From Acidobacteriota bacterium (GTDB lineage: Bacteria > Acidobacteriota > Holophagae > Holophagales > Holophagaceae), in NCBI GenBank assembly GCA_014189895.1, contig BJFQ01000001.1, positions 1-64,000 on the forward strand: DNA of 64,000 nt, given 5' to 3'. The notes under the pieces were generated by a model. That model was not told the origin of the DNA, ran no database searches, and saw only the letters and a program-made list of their open reading frames with translations. Numbering within the stretch: position 1 is the first letter of the stretch; every line of letters begins with the position of its first letter. The position numbers were made by a program, and so were the translations under genes. Shown piece by piece: positions 1 through 9,826 of this stretch.

Positions 1-211
1 CTATTTGAGGTCGATGGTGTTGCCCGTCAATTTCAACCACGGCGCCCAAGTCGAGAGCGACCCATAATTCACTTCGGTGTTGGTGTTTTTGTAAACTGAG
101 TTGATGTCCCGGATTGCAAGTAAGGACCTTAACCGTACTTTTTTCATTCAAGCTAAATTGATCAAAACTTCCCCAAGGCTTGTCGACATGTAAAGGTTTA
201 GGTTGATCCAT
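1..211 (-). CDS. Cupin domain of type II phosphomannose isomerase (3' part beyond window)
   Basis: The reading frame starts at ATG 211 and runs open off the left edge, giving 70 residues. It begins MDQPKPLHVDKPWGSF and continues with VKVLTCNPGHQLSLQKHQHR, the PWG and metal-binding cupin pattern of the phosphomannose isomerase C-terminal domain of bifunctional ManC proteins. The family interconverts mannose-6-phosphate and fructose-6-phosphate in the cytosol; the pattern is seen, the activity is inferred. A Shine-Dalgarno (GAGAGG) lies 7 nt before the ATG. It follows manC on the same strand by 23 bases, so the usual fused enzyme appears to be split into two genes here. The 3' end of the gene is not in the window. 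Confidence 0.8.
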   Translation of the reverse strand, partial: MDQPKPLHVDKPWGSFDQFSLNEKSTVKVLTCNPGHQLSLQKHQHRSELWVALDLGAVVEIDGQHHRPQI

Positions 212-234
212 CATAAGGCCTCTCGTATTTTAAT

Positions 235-1302
235 TTAAAGGAAATCGGTTCGACCTTGTTGTTTTAGTTTTTCCACAATTTGTTTGACTGATTGGACCTG
301 ATCTTTGTGGCAAATGAGTAACGCATCACCGCTGTCCACAATGATCAGATCTTTGACGCCCGCAACCGCAATCAAACGCTCTGTTCCGAATACGGCTGTG
401 TCGTGGCTATTCAGAAATAGAACAGTGCCTTCCGACCCGTTACCCTCTTTATCTTTTGTCAAAAAAGAGCTGGCTGCCTGCCATGAGCCCACGTCGGACC
501 ATGGAAATTGAGCGACCAGAACAGAAACATTCTTCGATTTCTCAACAATTTGGATATCAATGGGTGCAGCTTCTATCTTGGTATAAATAGTTTTCAATTG
601 AGTCATGTCGCTACCGGCTCTCTTCCATTCATCTAGCAAACCAAGGCCTTGAGGGGAATACTCAAGAAAGGCTGAGCGAAGAGTCTTAAAAGTCCAGACG
701 AACATTCCGGCATTCCATAGTTGATGCGGGTCTTTAAGATAATCGATCGCTTGGTCTAATTGGGGCTTTTCTTTAAATGATTTCACCCGGGAAAGACCTG
801 TCGGACTCTCGGCTTCAATATACCCATACCCCGTCTCAGGGTGTGTGGGATGAATTCCAAAAACCACCATATGTTGTTTAGTTTCGGCATGAGTCACTGC
901 TGTCTGAATATCTTGCTGAAAGAGGGCAGTATCACCAATCCAATGATCAGCACTCAAAACGACCATCGTGCCACCGGCGGCACGAGGCTCTAGCATCGTT
1001 AAAGCAAAGGCTAGACAGGGGCCTGTATTACGTCCTTCGGGTTCGACCAAGATATTTTCAACTGGAAGTTCCGGCAGATTTTTTTGAGTTTGAGATACAA
1101 GATCTTCAGTCGTAATGATGAGGATGTGGTCTTTATCCACTAAGCCGCTGAGTCGGTTCACGGTCGTCCGAAGAAGACTTTCGGATCCTACGATATTAAT
1201 AAATTGCTTGGGTTCTTGATGACGAGACCTAGGCCAAAAACGAGTACCTCGACCTCCTGCCATGATGACAACGAAAATATTCGGACTCAGCAGAGGAGAC
1301 AT
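235..1302 (-). CDS. manC: Mannose-1-phosphate guanylyltransferase
   Basis: Makes GDP-mannose from mannose-1-phosphate and GTP for cell-surface polysaccharide. The 355-residue product has the nucleotidyltransferase signature GGRGTRFWPRSR near residues 16-27, the substrate motif VEPEGRNTGP and the later WNAGMFVW and KEKP motifs. It is a stand-alone pyrophosphorylase without the C-terminal isomerase cupin; that cupin is the next gene. I chose ATG 1302 rather than an upstream ATG at 1347, because the longer form adds 15 residues without homologous character and overlaps the upstream gene, whose stop is at 1316. The upstream small secreted-protein gene is probably co-transcribed. Confidence 0.92.
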   Translation of the reverse strand: MSPLLSPNIFVVIMAGGRGTRFWPRSRHQEPKQFINIVGSESLLRTTVNRLSGLVDKDHILIITTEDLVSQTQKNLPELPVENILVEPEGRNTGPCLAFALTMLEPRAAGGTMVVLSADHWIGDTALFQQDIQTAVTHAETKQHMVVFGIHPTHPETGYGYIEAESPTGLSRVKSFKEKPQLDQAIDYLKDPHQLWNAGMFVWTFKTLRSAFLEYSPQGLGLLDEWKRAGSDMTQLKTIYTKIEAAPIDIQIVEKSKNVSVLVAQFPWSDVGSWQAASSFLTKDKEGNGSEGTVLFLNSHDTAVFGTERLIAVAGVKDLIIVDSGDALLICHKDQVQSVKQIVEKLKQQGRTDFL

Positions 1303-1315
1303 AAAGATATGCGAG

Positions 1316-1570
1316 TTACCTCGCCACCTTAACCTTTCGCGGAACACTAGATTTCTTCTTTGACGTGGTTTTCTTTTTTTTAATCACTCTTGTTTTACGG
1401 CGTAAATCTTTGGGGCTAGTCTTGACACCTGGTAAAGGGGGGGGTTCTATAATCGCTCTTGGCACAGGAGGCAGATCTTTGAAGTTAGATGAACTCGTGA
1501 CAGGATCCTGTCCGGACAGGAGACTGACCATGAGGCAGACGACAACGGGGATCAAGGTGTTTTTTCGCAT
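1316..1570 (-). CDS. Small secreted Lys/Pro-rich protein of unknown function
   Basis: 84 residues. An N-terminal signal peptide (MRKNTLIPVVVCLMVSLLSG) is followed by a short Pro-rich stretch and a strongly basic tail with runs of Lys around residues 57-83. There is no recognised domain. The likely cleavage before Gln-Asp resembles that of other exported proteins in this window. The gene directly precedes manC on the same strand. The ATG has no convincing Shine-Dalgarno beyond AAGG touching it, and a -10-like TATCTT lies exactly 6 nt upstream. The basic tail might contact anionic polymers such as LPS or nucleic acid, but this is a guess. Codon pattern and signal peptide make it likely to be real. 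Confidence 0.55.
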   Translation of the reverse strand: MRKNTLIPVVVCLMVSLLSGQDPVTSSSNFKDLPPVPRAIIEPPPLPGVKTSPKDLRRKTRVIKKKKTTSKKKSSVPRKVKVAR

Positions 1571-1576
1571 ACCTTA

Positions 1577-1582
1577 AAGATA
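1577..1582 (-). promoter_or_regulatory. Candidate -10 element, leaderless start of the small secreted gene
   Basis: TATCTT ends 6 nt before ATG 1570 on the minus strand, which would place transcription initiation at the start codon. No -35 is recognisable. This is the weakest of seven such cases in the window. Confidence 0.3.
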
Positions 1583-1745
1583 TCAAGATTAATAAAAGCC
1601 AAGAAGCATTGCTTCACGAAGGGGGGGTCGGGACGGTTTGCTAAGGAGTTTCATCCCTCGGATCTTAGACATTGATACAGTCTAGAGTCGCTGGCTTTGT
1701 TTGGAGTAAACTGAGGCTCAACGCATAGTAAGTCAGGGAGTATAA

Positions 1746-3560
<1,815 letters not shown>

Positions 3561-3563
3561 TCT

Positions 3564-4022
3564 GTGAATGACTTAGAGCAAGAATCGATTGATGATTTCT
3601 TTATCAGCGTCAGAGCCCATATTAAAAATGCAACGAATCGAAACCGAGCAGTTCAAGTAATTGAAACTTGGCGGGCAGCGTGGGTAGGAAAAAACAAGAG
3701 CATTACCGCCACACATTCTGGACACGGTAGTTTTTTGCATTTCAATTTATTTCTAAGTAATCAATGGTGTCATGCTTTTGCTTTCAGGTCCGTTCCTCGC
3801 CAAGGGATGAGTTTACGTGGTCCAGATCCGGATCGTATGAGACGTTCTCATAAAATGAAAGCCAACCCGTTAGATCGAACGCCGCTTGATCAACTCTTCG
3901 AAGACTGGAGCCAATATCCCGAGGGTCGTCCAGCCGGTAATGCCATCGAGTTCTTTATTGATGAAACCCCGGACACAACATGGACGGCGTGTCTCCAGGC
4001 TGTCCGATCACGGTTGGGCTAA
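3564..4022 (+). CDS. Conserved-looking protein of unknown function coupled to thiC
   Basis: 152 residues from a GTG three bases after the thiC stop; no other start is plausible and no separate ribosome-binding site is seen, suggesting coupling to thiC. No signal peptide, membrane segment or known motif was recognised. The protein is soluble, with an acidic N-terminus, a hydrophobic-aromatic middle (HFNLFLSNQWCHAFAF) and a basic stretch RMRRSHKMK around residue 95. The reading frame is intact up to a stop that overlaps the moaA stop by 4 bases (CTAA). Position suggests, but does not show, a link to thiamine metabolism. Confidence 0.6.
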   Translation: MNDLEQESIDDFFISVRAHIKNATNRNRAVQVIETWRAAWVGKNKSITATHSGHGSFLHFNLFLSNQWCHAFAFRSVPRQGMSLRGPDPDRMRRSHKMKANPLDRTPLDQLFEDWSQYPEGRPAGNAIEFFIDETPDTTWTACLQAVRSRLG

Positions 4023-5014
4023 CCCCCCATACGGCTCATTTCAATTCGAGGCTGCTCGTTCATCTCAGCCCGTAATTCAGAATAGCGATCCTCTCTTTGT
4101 AACCATTGTGCAGCCATTAATTCGGTTAGAACAAGGACATCATGGGAATCCCTTAAAGAACTTTTAAGGTCTAAACCCTTAGCTGAGAATAAGCATGTAT
4201 AAAAAAGCCCATCGGCGGTCAGTCGGCCTCGATCGCAGCCTCCACAAAAAGCTTCGCTGACGGAATTAATAAATCCTACTTTACCCAAGCCATCTTCATA
4301 GATCCATTCTCGGGCGACATGATTTTTCGATGGAGCAAGCGGGAGAAGTGTCCATTGTGTTTTTAGTGCATCCAGAATTTCTTGGCCGGGTACGACTTGA
4401 TCTTTAGACCAGTGGTTGGTATGGCCGACATCCATAAACTCAATGAAGCGGAGGTGAAGCCCTTCGGTTCGAGCGAAGTGAGCTAATGAAAGTATTTCGT
4501 TTTCGTTGACGCCACGTTGAATCACAGCGTTAACTTTGATATTTAGAAACCCAATCTCTTGCGCGGCCTTAAGCCCCCTCAGGACTTTCTGAATTGAAAC
4601 CGAGGTGCCGGACATCCTCTGGAAGAGAGGAGGGTTAAGGGTGTCTAGACTCACCGTGACACGGTCGAGACCTGCGCCATAGAGAGCTGCAGCTTGCTCT
4701 TCTAGCAGTAGGCCATTAGTCGTTAGCGCAATTTCCTCGATCCCTAAAGATTTAATTTTTTTGATGAGGTCCCATAGCTTGGGGCGTAAAAGAGGTTCAC
4801 CTCCCGTTAATCTGATCTTCCGAACGCCTAGATTCATGGCAGATTGGACAACAGTTTGTATTTCATCAAAAGTCAGAATCTCGTCAGGTTTGAGATAGGT
4901 ATAGTTTTTATTGAAAACATCTGCGGGCATGCAATATGTGCATCTCAAATTGCAACGATCAATAACCGATACTCTCAGGGCAGTAAGGGATCGACCAATA
5001 CGATCTTGGATCAT
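4019..5014 (-). CDS. moaA: GTP 3',8-cyclase MoaA (molybdenum cofactor)
   Basis: Radical-SAM enzyme for the first step of molybdopterin synthesis, from GTP to 3',8-cyclo-GTP, with MoaC. In the 331 residues the SAM cluster motif CNLRCTYC (C21, C25, C28) is clear, as is the second cluster C-x2-C-x13-C in CGGCDRGRLTADGLFYTC near the C-terminus. The chain ends in the conserved Gly-Gly that is needed in trans for activity. GGEPLL after the first cluster is also typical. It stands alone, with no moaC, moaD or moaE nearby, and is convergent with the thiC-linked gene, overlapping it by 4 bases. No molybdenum-cofactor riboswitch fits in the short upstream gap. Confidence 0.96.
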   Translation of the reverse strand: MIQDRIGRSLTALRVSVIDRCNLRCTYCMPADVFNKNYTYLKPDEILTFDEIQTVVQSAMNLGVRKIRLTGGEPLLRPKLWDLIKKIKSLGIEEIALTTNGLLLEEQAAALYGAGLDRVTVSLDTLNPPLFQRMSGTSVSIQKVLRGLKAAQEIGFLNIKVNAVIQRGVNENEILSLAHFARTEGLHLRFIEFMDVGHTNHWSKDQVVPGQEILDALKTQWTLLPLAPSKNHVAREWIYEDGLGKVGFINSVSEAFCGGCDRGRLTADGLFYTCLFSAKGLDLKSSLRDSHDVLVLTELMAAQWLQREDRYSELRAEMNEQPRIEMSRMGG

Positions 5015-5062
5015 GAAGGGTCCTGAAATGAATTAGATCGAAACATGTTCGAACTGGCTTTC

Positions 5063-6013
5063 TTAGGGTTTTATGAGACCAATTTCGATCAGACGCTGTA
5101 TGAGGAAGTCATTAGCTCGGATGGGAGCATGTTTTGGGGGGACTCCCGCTTCAAGTAATGAAGAAGGGCAATCGAGGATCACTTCGGGTCTTGGATGAGC
5201 AAAAAAGGGCATGGAATAGCGAACTTCATCAGCAGATTTAGGATTCACTACGCGATGGGTAGTACTAGGAATAATCCCATTCACATGGCGGCTCAGCATG
5301 TCGCCAGCATCGACGACTATTTCGCCTTCTAGCCCATCCACAGCATGCCATTGTCCTTCGCGATCCTGCAGTTCAAGGCCGCTCTCTGTAGCGGCTGGAA
5401 GCAACGTGATCAAATTGATATCTTCATGGGCCGAGGCGCGAACACCCCCTGGAATGAATCGATCTTTAAGGGCAGGATAATGAATCAGTCTTAAGATCGA
5501 ATTACCATGGACAACCATATCGGCTAAATGGCGATGAGGAAGATCAAAATAGAATTCTAGGGATTCTAATAGCTGCTGCGAGCACACTTCAAGATCACGA
5601 TAAAGACCCCAGAGACTTTCTTTGAAGCGAGGAGTTTCATGGGGCCAAAGATTTTTGAAATAAATGGAAGGATCAAATCCCTGAGGTGGATTTTCTTGTC
5701 CGACATGCCAAAATTCTTTTAGATCTGGGATGGGGTTATCTTTAGCGTGTTCTTGACCAAATGATGTGTAACCTCGTGCCCCGCCCGAACCTTGAATGAA
5801 GTACTGATTTTTGATGGAGTCCGGGAGAGCAAAAAAAACCTTAATGTCCTGATAGGCATTGTCAAGACGCTGAGAGCTAATACTATGTCCAGAGACTTTA
5901 ACAAAACCTGTGTTTTTAAGACTTTCGCCGAGTTGCCGAGAAAAGGATTGTCGCTCTCTTAAACTACCTTCTAGGAATTCCCTCAAATTGACTGTATGAA
6001 CAACAAAACTCAA
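5063..6013 (-). CDS. 2-oxoglutarate/Fe(II) oxygenase, isopenicillin-N-synthase-like
   Basis: 316 residues, opening from TTG 6013. It has an N-terminal DIOX_N-like segment and a jelly-roll domain with the Fe(II) facial triad H196, D198 (HEDINLITLL) and H253 (STTHRVV). The 2-oxoglutarate-binding R-x-S is at 265-267 (RYSMPFF). Such enzymes hydroxylate or desaturate small molecules; the substrate cannot be told from the sequence. It is cytosolic with no signal peptide. It lies downstream of recA on the same strand, with a strong hairpin at 6032-6057 in between, so it may not share the recA transcript. The start is weakly supported: only a purine-rich GGGGTG upstream. Confidence 0.88.
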   Translation of the reverse strand: MSFVVHTVNLREFLEGSLRERQSFSRQLGESLKNTGFVKVSGHSISSQRLDNAYQDIKVFFALPDSIKNQYFIQGSGGARGYTSFGQEHAKDNPIPDLKEFWHVGQENPPQGFDPSIYFKNLWPHETPRFKESLWGLYRDLEVCSQQLLESLEFYFDLPHRHLADMVVHGNSILRLIHYPALKDRFIPGGVRASAHEDINLITLLPAATESGLELQDREGQWHAVDGLEGEIVVDAGDMLSRHVNGIIPSTTHRVVNPKSADEVRYSMPFFAHPRPEVILDCPSSLLEAGVPPKHAPIRANDFLIQRLIEIGLIKP

Positions 6014-6031
6014 GAATCACCCCTTACCCCT

Positions 6032-6057
6032 CTATGACGAGCAGACTACTGCTCGTC
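6032..6057. repeat. Perfect 11-bp inverted repeat between recA and the oxygenase gene
   Basis: Arms 6032-6042 and 6047-6057 (ATGACGAGCAG and its complement) surround a 4-nt loop. On the plus strand TTTTAG follows, but on the minus strand, the direction of recA transcription, no U-tract follows. It could be a weak recA terminator or an mRNA-stabilising hairpin. Confidence 0.7.
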
Positions 6058-6088
6058 ATTTTAGCGCTACCCCTTCCAGGAGTGGTGT

Positions 6089-7144
6089 TTATTTTGTTTT
6101 GGGCTTTAAACCTAATTTTTTGCGAATTTCGTTTTCGATTTCATCGGCCATTTCTGGATTATCAATGAATAATTTACGAATATTATCGCTTCCTTGTCCA
6201 AGGCGTGTATCTTTATAGCTAAACCAAGATCCGCTCTTTTGAATGATTTCGAGTGTCGTTGCTAATTCGACCAATTCGCTAGGTCTTGAAATACCTTCAC
6301 CATACATAATGTCGAAAGTGATGACTTTCAGCGGTGGAGCTACCTTATTTTTAACGACTTTCACTTTAGTCTTTTTACCAATCACGGAGGCGTCTTCATC
6401 TTTGGCAGCGACGAGCGGGTCGGAAGTATTACCCTTGATGCTCTGAATACTTCGGACATCTAAGCGTACCGAGGCGTAGAATTTGAGGGCATTGCCCCCC
6501 GTTGTAGTTTCGGGATTGCCGAACATGATGCCGATCTTCATACGAATTTGATTAATGAAAACGACACAGGTATTGGTTTTACTGATCGTTCCAGCCATTT
6601 TTCTGAGGGCTTGACTCATCAGGCGAGCCTGCAAGCCCACGTGGTGGTCTCCCATCTCTCCATCAATTTCCGCCCTAGGCACAAGAGCAGCCACAGAGTC
6701 AATGACGATGATATCTAAAGATCCAGATTTCACGAGTTGATCACAAATCTCTAAGGCTTGCTCTCCTGAATCAGGTTGACTGATGAAAAGATTCTCGACA
6801 TCCACGCCAAGTTTTTTTGCATAATCAGGATCGAGAGCATGTTCGGCATCAATATAAGCCGCGATGCCACCTGCCTTTTGTGCTTCAGCAACCATATGCA
6901 AAGCTAAGGTGGTTTTACCACTCGATTCCGGACCATAGACTTCTACAATACGACCTTTAGGAATGCCTCCAACACCAAGAGCGGCATCAAGACCAATCGA
7001 GCCGGTGGGAATCACCTCCAGGCCTTCAGCAACGTTTTCACGTTCTCCTAATTTCATAATTGAACCCTTGCCGAAACTTTTTTCGATATCAGCTAAAGTT
7101 CGAGAGAGGGTCTTGATACGTTCGTCGCGGTCGGCAGCAGCCAT
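6089..7144 (-). CDS. recA: Recombinase RecA
   Basis: ATP-dependent strand-exchange protein for homologous recombination and SOS induction. It is 351 residues, normal length, with Walker [10 protein letters not shown], the Walker B region [19 protein letters not shown], the L2-region [20 protein letters not shown] and the [11 protein letters not shown] segment. The C-terminus is short and basic (LGLKPKTK) rather than the acidic tail of E. coli RecA. A good Shine-Dalgarno (TTGGAG) precedes the ATG. No recX follows and no LexA box that I recognise lies in the AT-rich upstream region. No intein or frameshift. Confidence 0.99.
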   Translation of the reverse strand: MAAADRDERIKTLSRTLADIEKSFGKGSIMKLGERENVAEGLEVIPTGSIGLDAALGVGGIPKGRIVEVYGPESSGKTTLALHMVAEAQKAGGIAAYIDAEHALDPDYAKKLGVDVENLFISQPDSGEQALEICDQLVKSGSLDIIVIDSVAALVPRAEIDGEMGDHHVGLQARLMSQALRKMAGTISKTNTCVVFINQIRMKIGIMFGNPETTTGGNALKFYASVRLDVRSIQSIKGNTSDPLVAAKDEDASVIGKKTKVKVVKNKVAPPLKVITFDIMYGEGISRPSELVELATTLEIIQKSGSWFSYKDTRLGQGSDNIRKLFIDNPEMADEIENEIRKKLGLKPKTK

Positions 7145-7290
7145 AAGTCATCTCCAAGTCAGGATTATTAGAATGACCCAAAAAGCGAAAAAAACAAGAA
7201 AAAGATTTAAGGGTCGACAAAATGCTATTAAGTACAATAATTACAATTTTTATATATTATAAACATGACTATTTTATTCTCTAAGTACCT

Positions 7291-8013
7291 CTATTTAGGG
7301 GGTAATTCGAGGATCAAACTCATCGCTTCATGAGATAAAACGCCAAAGACTTGACGAAGCAAAGCCGGGGTAAGAACTTGGGCTGGCGTCCCGGAGGCTA
7401 TCAAATTCCCTTGATCCAGTAAAACGACTTGATCCATGCAGTGGGCAACTCTTAAGTCATGGAGTGAAATCAGAATGGTAGAACCCGAGTTAGCCATCAT
7501 TCTTGCTTTCATGAGAATTTCTAACTGATGCCGAATATCAAGAGAGGAAAGGGGCTCATCCCAACACTGGATAGGAGCTTGCGTGACCATAGCGCGGGCC
7601 AACAAAGTGCGTTGCTTTTCGCCCGTACTAATTTCGGTGACGGGCCGATCCTCAAGGGTCAATAAATCCATTTCTCTTAAGTAAGGCTCAAGATTATGAA
7701 CATCCTCACCCCAGGCGAAGCGACCCATGCGAAGAACTTCTTGAACAGTGAAAGGAAATTGAAAATTAGTTTCAGGGCCGACCCATGCGAGCTGCTGAGC
7801 TCTTTGAAAGATCGGAATATCCTGAAGGTTAAACCCGTTCCAGATCACCTCTCCACTATAGGGAAGCAAGCCCGAAATAGCCTGGAGCAGTGTGGATTTA
7901 CCCGAGCCATTCGGGCCGACAATGGCGATTAATGATCTGGGTTGAAAGGTAAGCGACATCGAATTTAAACGATGCTCTACCTGAAGATCTTTTATTTTGA
8001 GGGTGGAATTCAT
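7291..8013 (-). CDS. btuD: Vitamin B12 ABC transporter ATP-binding protein
   Basis: 240 residues with Walker A GPNGSGKST, Q-loop in AWVGPETNFQF, Walker B CWDEPLSSLD and the H-switch in ISLHDLRVAH. The signature is a variant ISTGEKQR in place of LSGGQ. It powers import through BtuC across the inner membrane. ATG 8013 overlaps the permease stop as ATGA, so it is preferred over the ATG at 8037. The B12 assignment is by context: last gene of an operon with a cobalamin riboswitch and a BtuB-like receptor. By sequence alone it could be an iron-siderophore ATPase. Confidence 0.9.
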   Translation of the reverse strand: MNSTLKIKDLQVEHRLNSMSLTFQPRSLIAIVGPNGSGKSTLLQAISGLLPYSGEVIWNGFNLQDIPIFQRAQQLAWVGPETNFQFPFTVQEVLRMGRFAWGEDVHNLEPYLREMDLLTLEDRPVTEISTGEKQRTLLARAMVTQAPIQCWDEPLSSLDIRHQLEILMKARMMANSGSTILISLHDLRVAHCMDQVVLLDQGNLIASGTPAQVLTPALLRQVFGVLSHEAMSLILELPPK

Positions 8014-8987
8014 ACGGCACGCTTTTGGAGAAGCCAAAGAAAGAAGGGCCCGCCAATCAATGAAGTGATAACCCCAACCCGTAAACCCACATTAAGTACC
8101 CGAGACATCAAATCACAGCCAAGAAGAAAGGCTGCTCCCCCGATGAGACAACATGGAATCAGCCGTTTATGGTCAGGCCCTAAAAGAAGCCTGAGAATAT
8201 GAGGGACGATTAGGCCCACAAAACCTACAACTCCTGCTACAGCAGTGGCCACGGCAGTTAGGATAGTAGAAAGAATGATCATCTTCCAACGAAACTGACG
8301 AACATTAACTCCTAAACTCTGGGCTCCAGATTCACCCAAGCTCAAGAGATTCATAGGTGAGCCCATGGAGGTAATGAGAAACCCAAGGAGTACAACCGGA
8401 GGCAAGCTTACCCATACATGCTCCCAAGTCCGATCTTCAAGACTGCCAAGTAGCCAAAATAATATCTGACCCGAACGCTCAAACGATGAAACGGAGAGCG
8501 ATAAAACAAAACTAGTGGCGGCCCCCAAAAGGGCATTGAGGGCAATACCGGCCAGAAGAAGTCTCTGGGTTCCCAAGCCAATCTCTGAAAGCGATAAGAC
8601 GAGGAGCGTAGCCAGGAAAGCTCCTGCGATCGAAGCACTAGGAAGCCCCCACATTCCCAACATATTGGAGCCATATCCAATATAAAGAACAGCTCCTAGG
8701 GCTCCTCCGGTTGAAACCCCGAGTAAACCCGGGGAGGCTAGGGGATTTTTAAAGTAGGCCTGCATCATCAAACCCGAAATGGAGAGGCTAGCTCCAACCG
8801 TCATTGCGACTAAAGTGCGGGGTAGACGGATATTCCAAAGAATACTTTGTACTACGGGATCGGTATGCGTCAGTCCTTCCCATAATTCACCAAAAGATAG
8901 GCTCACTTCCCCCCAAATAATCGATGCAAAAAATAAAACTCCCAAGGTGAGGCTAAGCAATCCTAGGATGAGTGGATATTTTTTCAA
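8010..8987 (-). CDS. btuC: Vitamin B12 ABC transporter permease (FecCD/BtuC family)
   Basis: 325 residues, strongly hydrophobic, with about 9-10 membrane segments. It carries family landmarks: IRLPRTLVAMTVGASLSISG near residue 52, NPLASPGLLGVSTGGALGA, and the coupling-helix region GFVGLIVPHILRLLLGPDH near the C-terminus. It forms the channel for B12 together with BtuD and BtuF. It overlaps the upstream binding-protein gene by 4 bases and btuD by 4 bases, so the operon is translationally coupled. Substrate is inferred from the operon's riboswitch. Confidence 0.92.
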   Translation of the reverse strand: MKKYPLILGLLSLTLGVLFFASIIWGEVSLSFGELWEGLTHTDPVVQSILWNIRLPRTLVAMTVGASLSISGLMMQAYFKNPLASPGLLGVSTGGALGAVLYIGYGSNMLGMWGLPSASIAGAFLATLLVLSLSEIGLGTQRLLLAGIALNALLGAATSFVLSLSVSSFERSGQILFWLLGSLEDRTWEHVWVSLPPVVLLGFLITSMGSPMNLLSLGESGAQSLGVNVRQFRWKMIILSTILTAVATAVAGVVGFVGLIVPHILRLLLGPDHKRLIPCCLIGGAAFLLGCDLMSRVLNVGLRVGVITSLIGGPFFLWLLQKRAV

Positions 8988-9826
8988 CGGAACGACTCGG
9001 GATGAAGTTGTTGGGCCATCATCTCATATCCTCGAATTCGACGGTGGGTAACACTGGATAAAAGTACTTCAGGGAGTATGATGACTCGCCCCATTTGGGT
9101 CGCCGATAAGATCCCAAAGGAAGGGTGTTTTCTTAGGGTGGCTATTTTCTCAGAAACGCGAATATCCGAGAGAACTAAGCAGTCTACCTTCCATCGCATT
9201 AGAGCCTCTGTGGGAGTCGGGCTGTGGCCGCGGAGGCCTGCTTCTCCCGCTACATTGATCGCCCCTGCATGGTTACATAAATCCTGAAACGTAGTTTCCG
9301 TTCCGGCAAGGTAATTTTGAGAAGAAGGGGCTAATACCCGACGAGGGATAACGCCCTGTATACGCTTTTGGAGAACAGAGACCCGAACTTCACATTGGCG
9401 GATGAGAGACTCTGCCGCCTGAACTCTACCGATCGCCTTACCTAGTTTACGAATATTCTCATAAACATCTTCGAGCGTATTAAAACGATCAAAGACTAAA
9501 ATTGGAATCCCCGCTCTTTTGATTTGTTCAACTAGTTCGGGTCTGGAGTAATTGGTAAATAAAACTAAATCCGGTTTGTACTTAAGAATTTGCTCTGCGC
9601 TTCCGTCCTGAACTTGGGGAAACTTTTGCGCTACTAGAACAATATCTGAATAGGCTGGGTTCTTGGATAAGAAACTCAGAGCAGCAATTCGATTAGGCTC
9701 GCAAAGATCGATTAATAATTCATCAGTCCCAACGGTTTGCGACACAATTCTCTGAGGAAGCCCTTGGGACCAAAGTAGGGCACTACAGAGGAGGCTGAGA
9801 ATGATGTGTCGCATAGGAAGCCGCAT
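8984..9826 (-). CDS. btuF: Periplasmic vitamin B12-binding protein
   Basis: 280 residues with a signal peptide (MRHIILSLLCSALLWSQG, from Met5) and a helical-backbone binding-protein fold (Peripla_BP_2/TroA-like). Recognisable are QRIVSQTVGTDELLIDLC, YKPDLVLFTNY and the long connecting helix around NIRKLGKAIGRVQAAESL. It would carry B12 from the receptor to BtuCD. The start overlaps the btuB stop (TAATG) and the stop overlaps btuC (ATGA). The first ATG is given; Met5 at 9814 is equally possible and gives a tighter signal peptide. A related but cytosolic domain occurs fused to endonuclease III at 38896-40296. Confidence 0.88.
   Translation of the reverse strand: MRLPMRHIILSLLCSALLWSQGLPQRIVSQTVGTDELLIDLCEPNRIAALSFLSKNPAYSDIVLVAQKFPQVQDGSAEQILKYKPDLVLFTNYSRPELVEQIKRAGIPILVFDRFNTLEDVYENIRKLGKAIGRVQAAESLIRQCEVRVSVLQKRIQGVIPRRVLAPSSQNYLAGTETTFQDLCNHAGAINVAGEAGLRGHSPTPTEALMRWKVDCLVLSDIRVSEKIATLRKHPSFGILSATQMGRVIILPEVLLSSVTHRRIRGYEMMAQQLHPESFR

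Noticed and set aside
1571-1745. TPP riboswitch before thiC
   Set aside because: The region contains ACTGAGG but none of the other conserved TPP aptamer segments; no pairing fits.
7145-7290. LexA/SOS box upstream of recA
   Set aside because: The AT-rich stretch has no CTGT-N8-ACAG or GAAC-N4-GTTC type palindrome that I can recognise; Acidobacterial LexA sites are not well enough known to me to call one.
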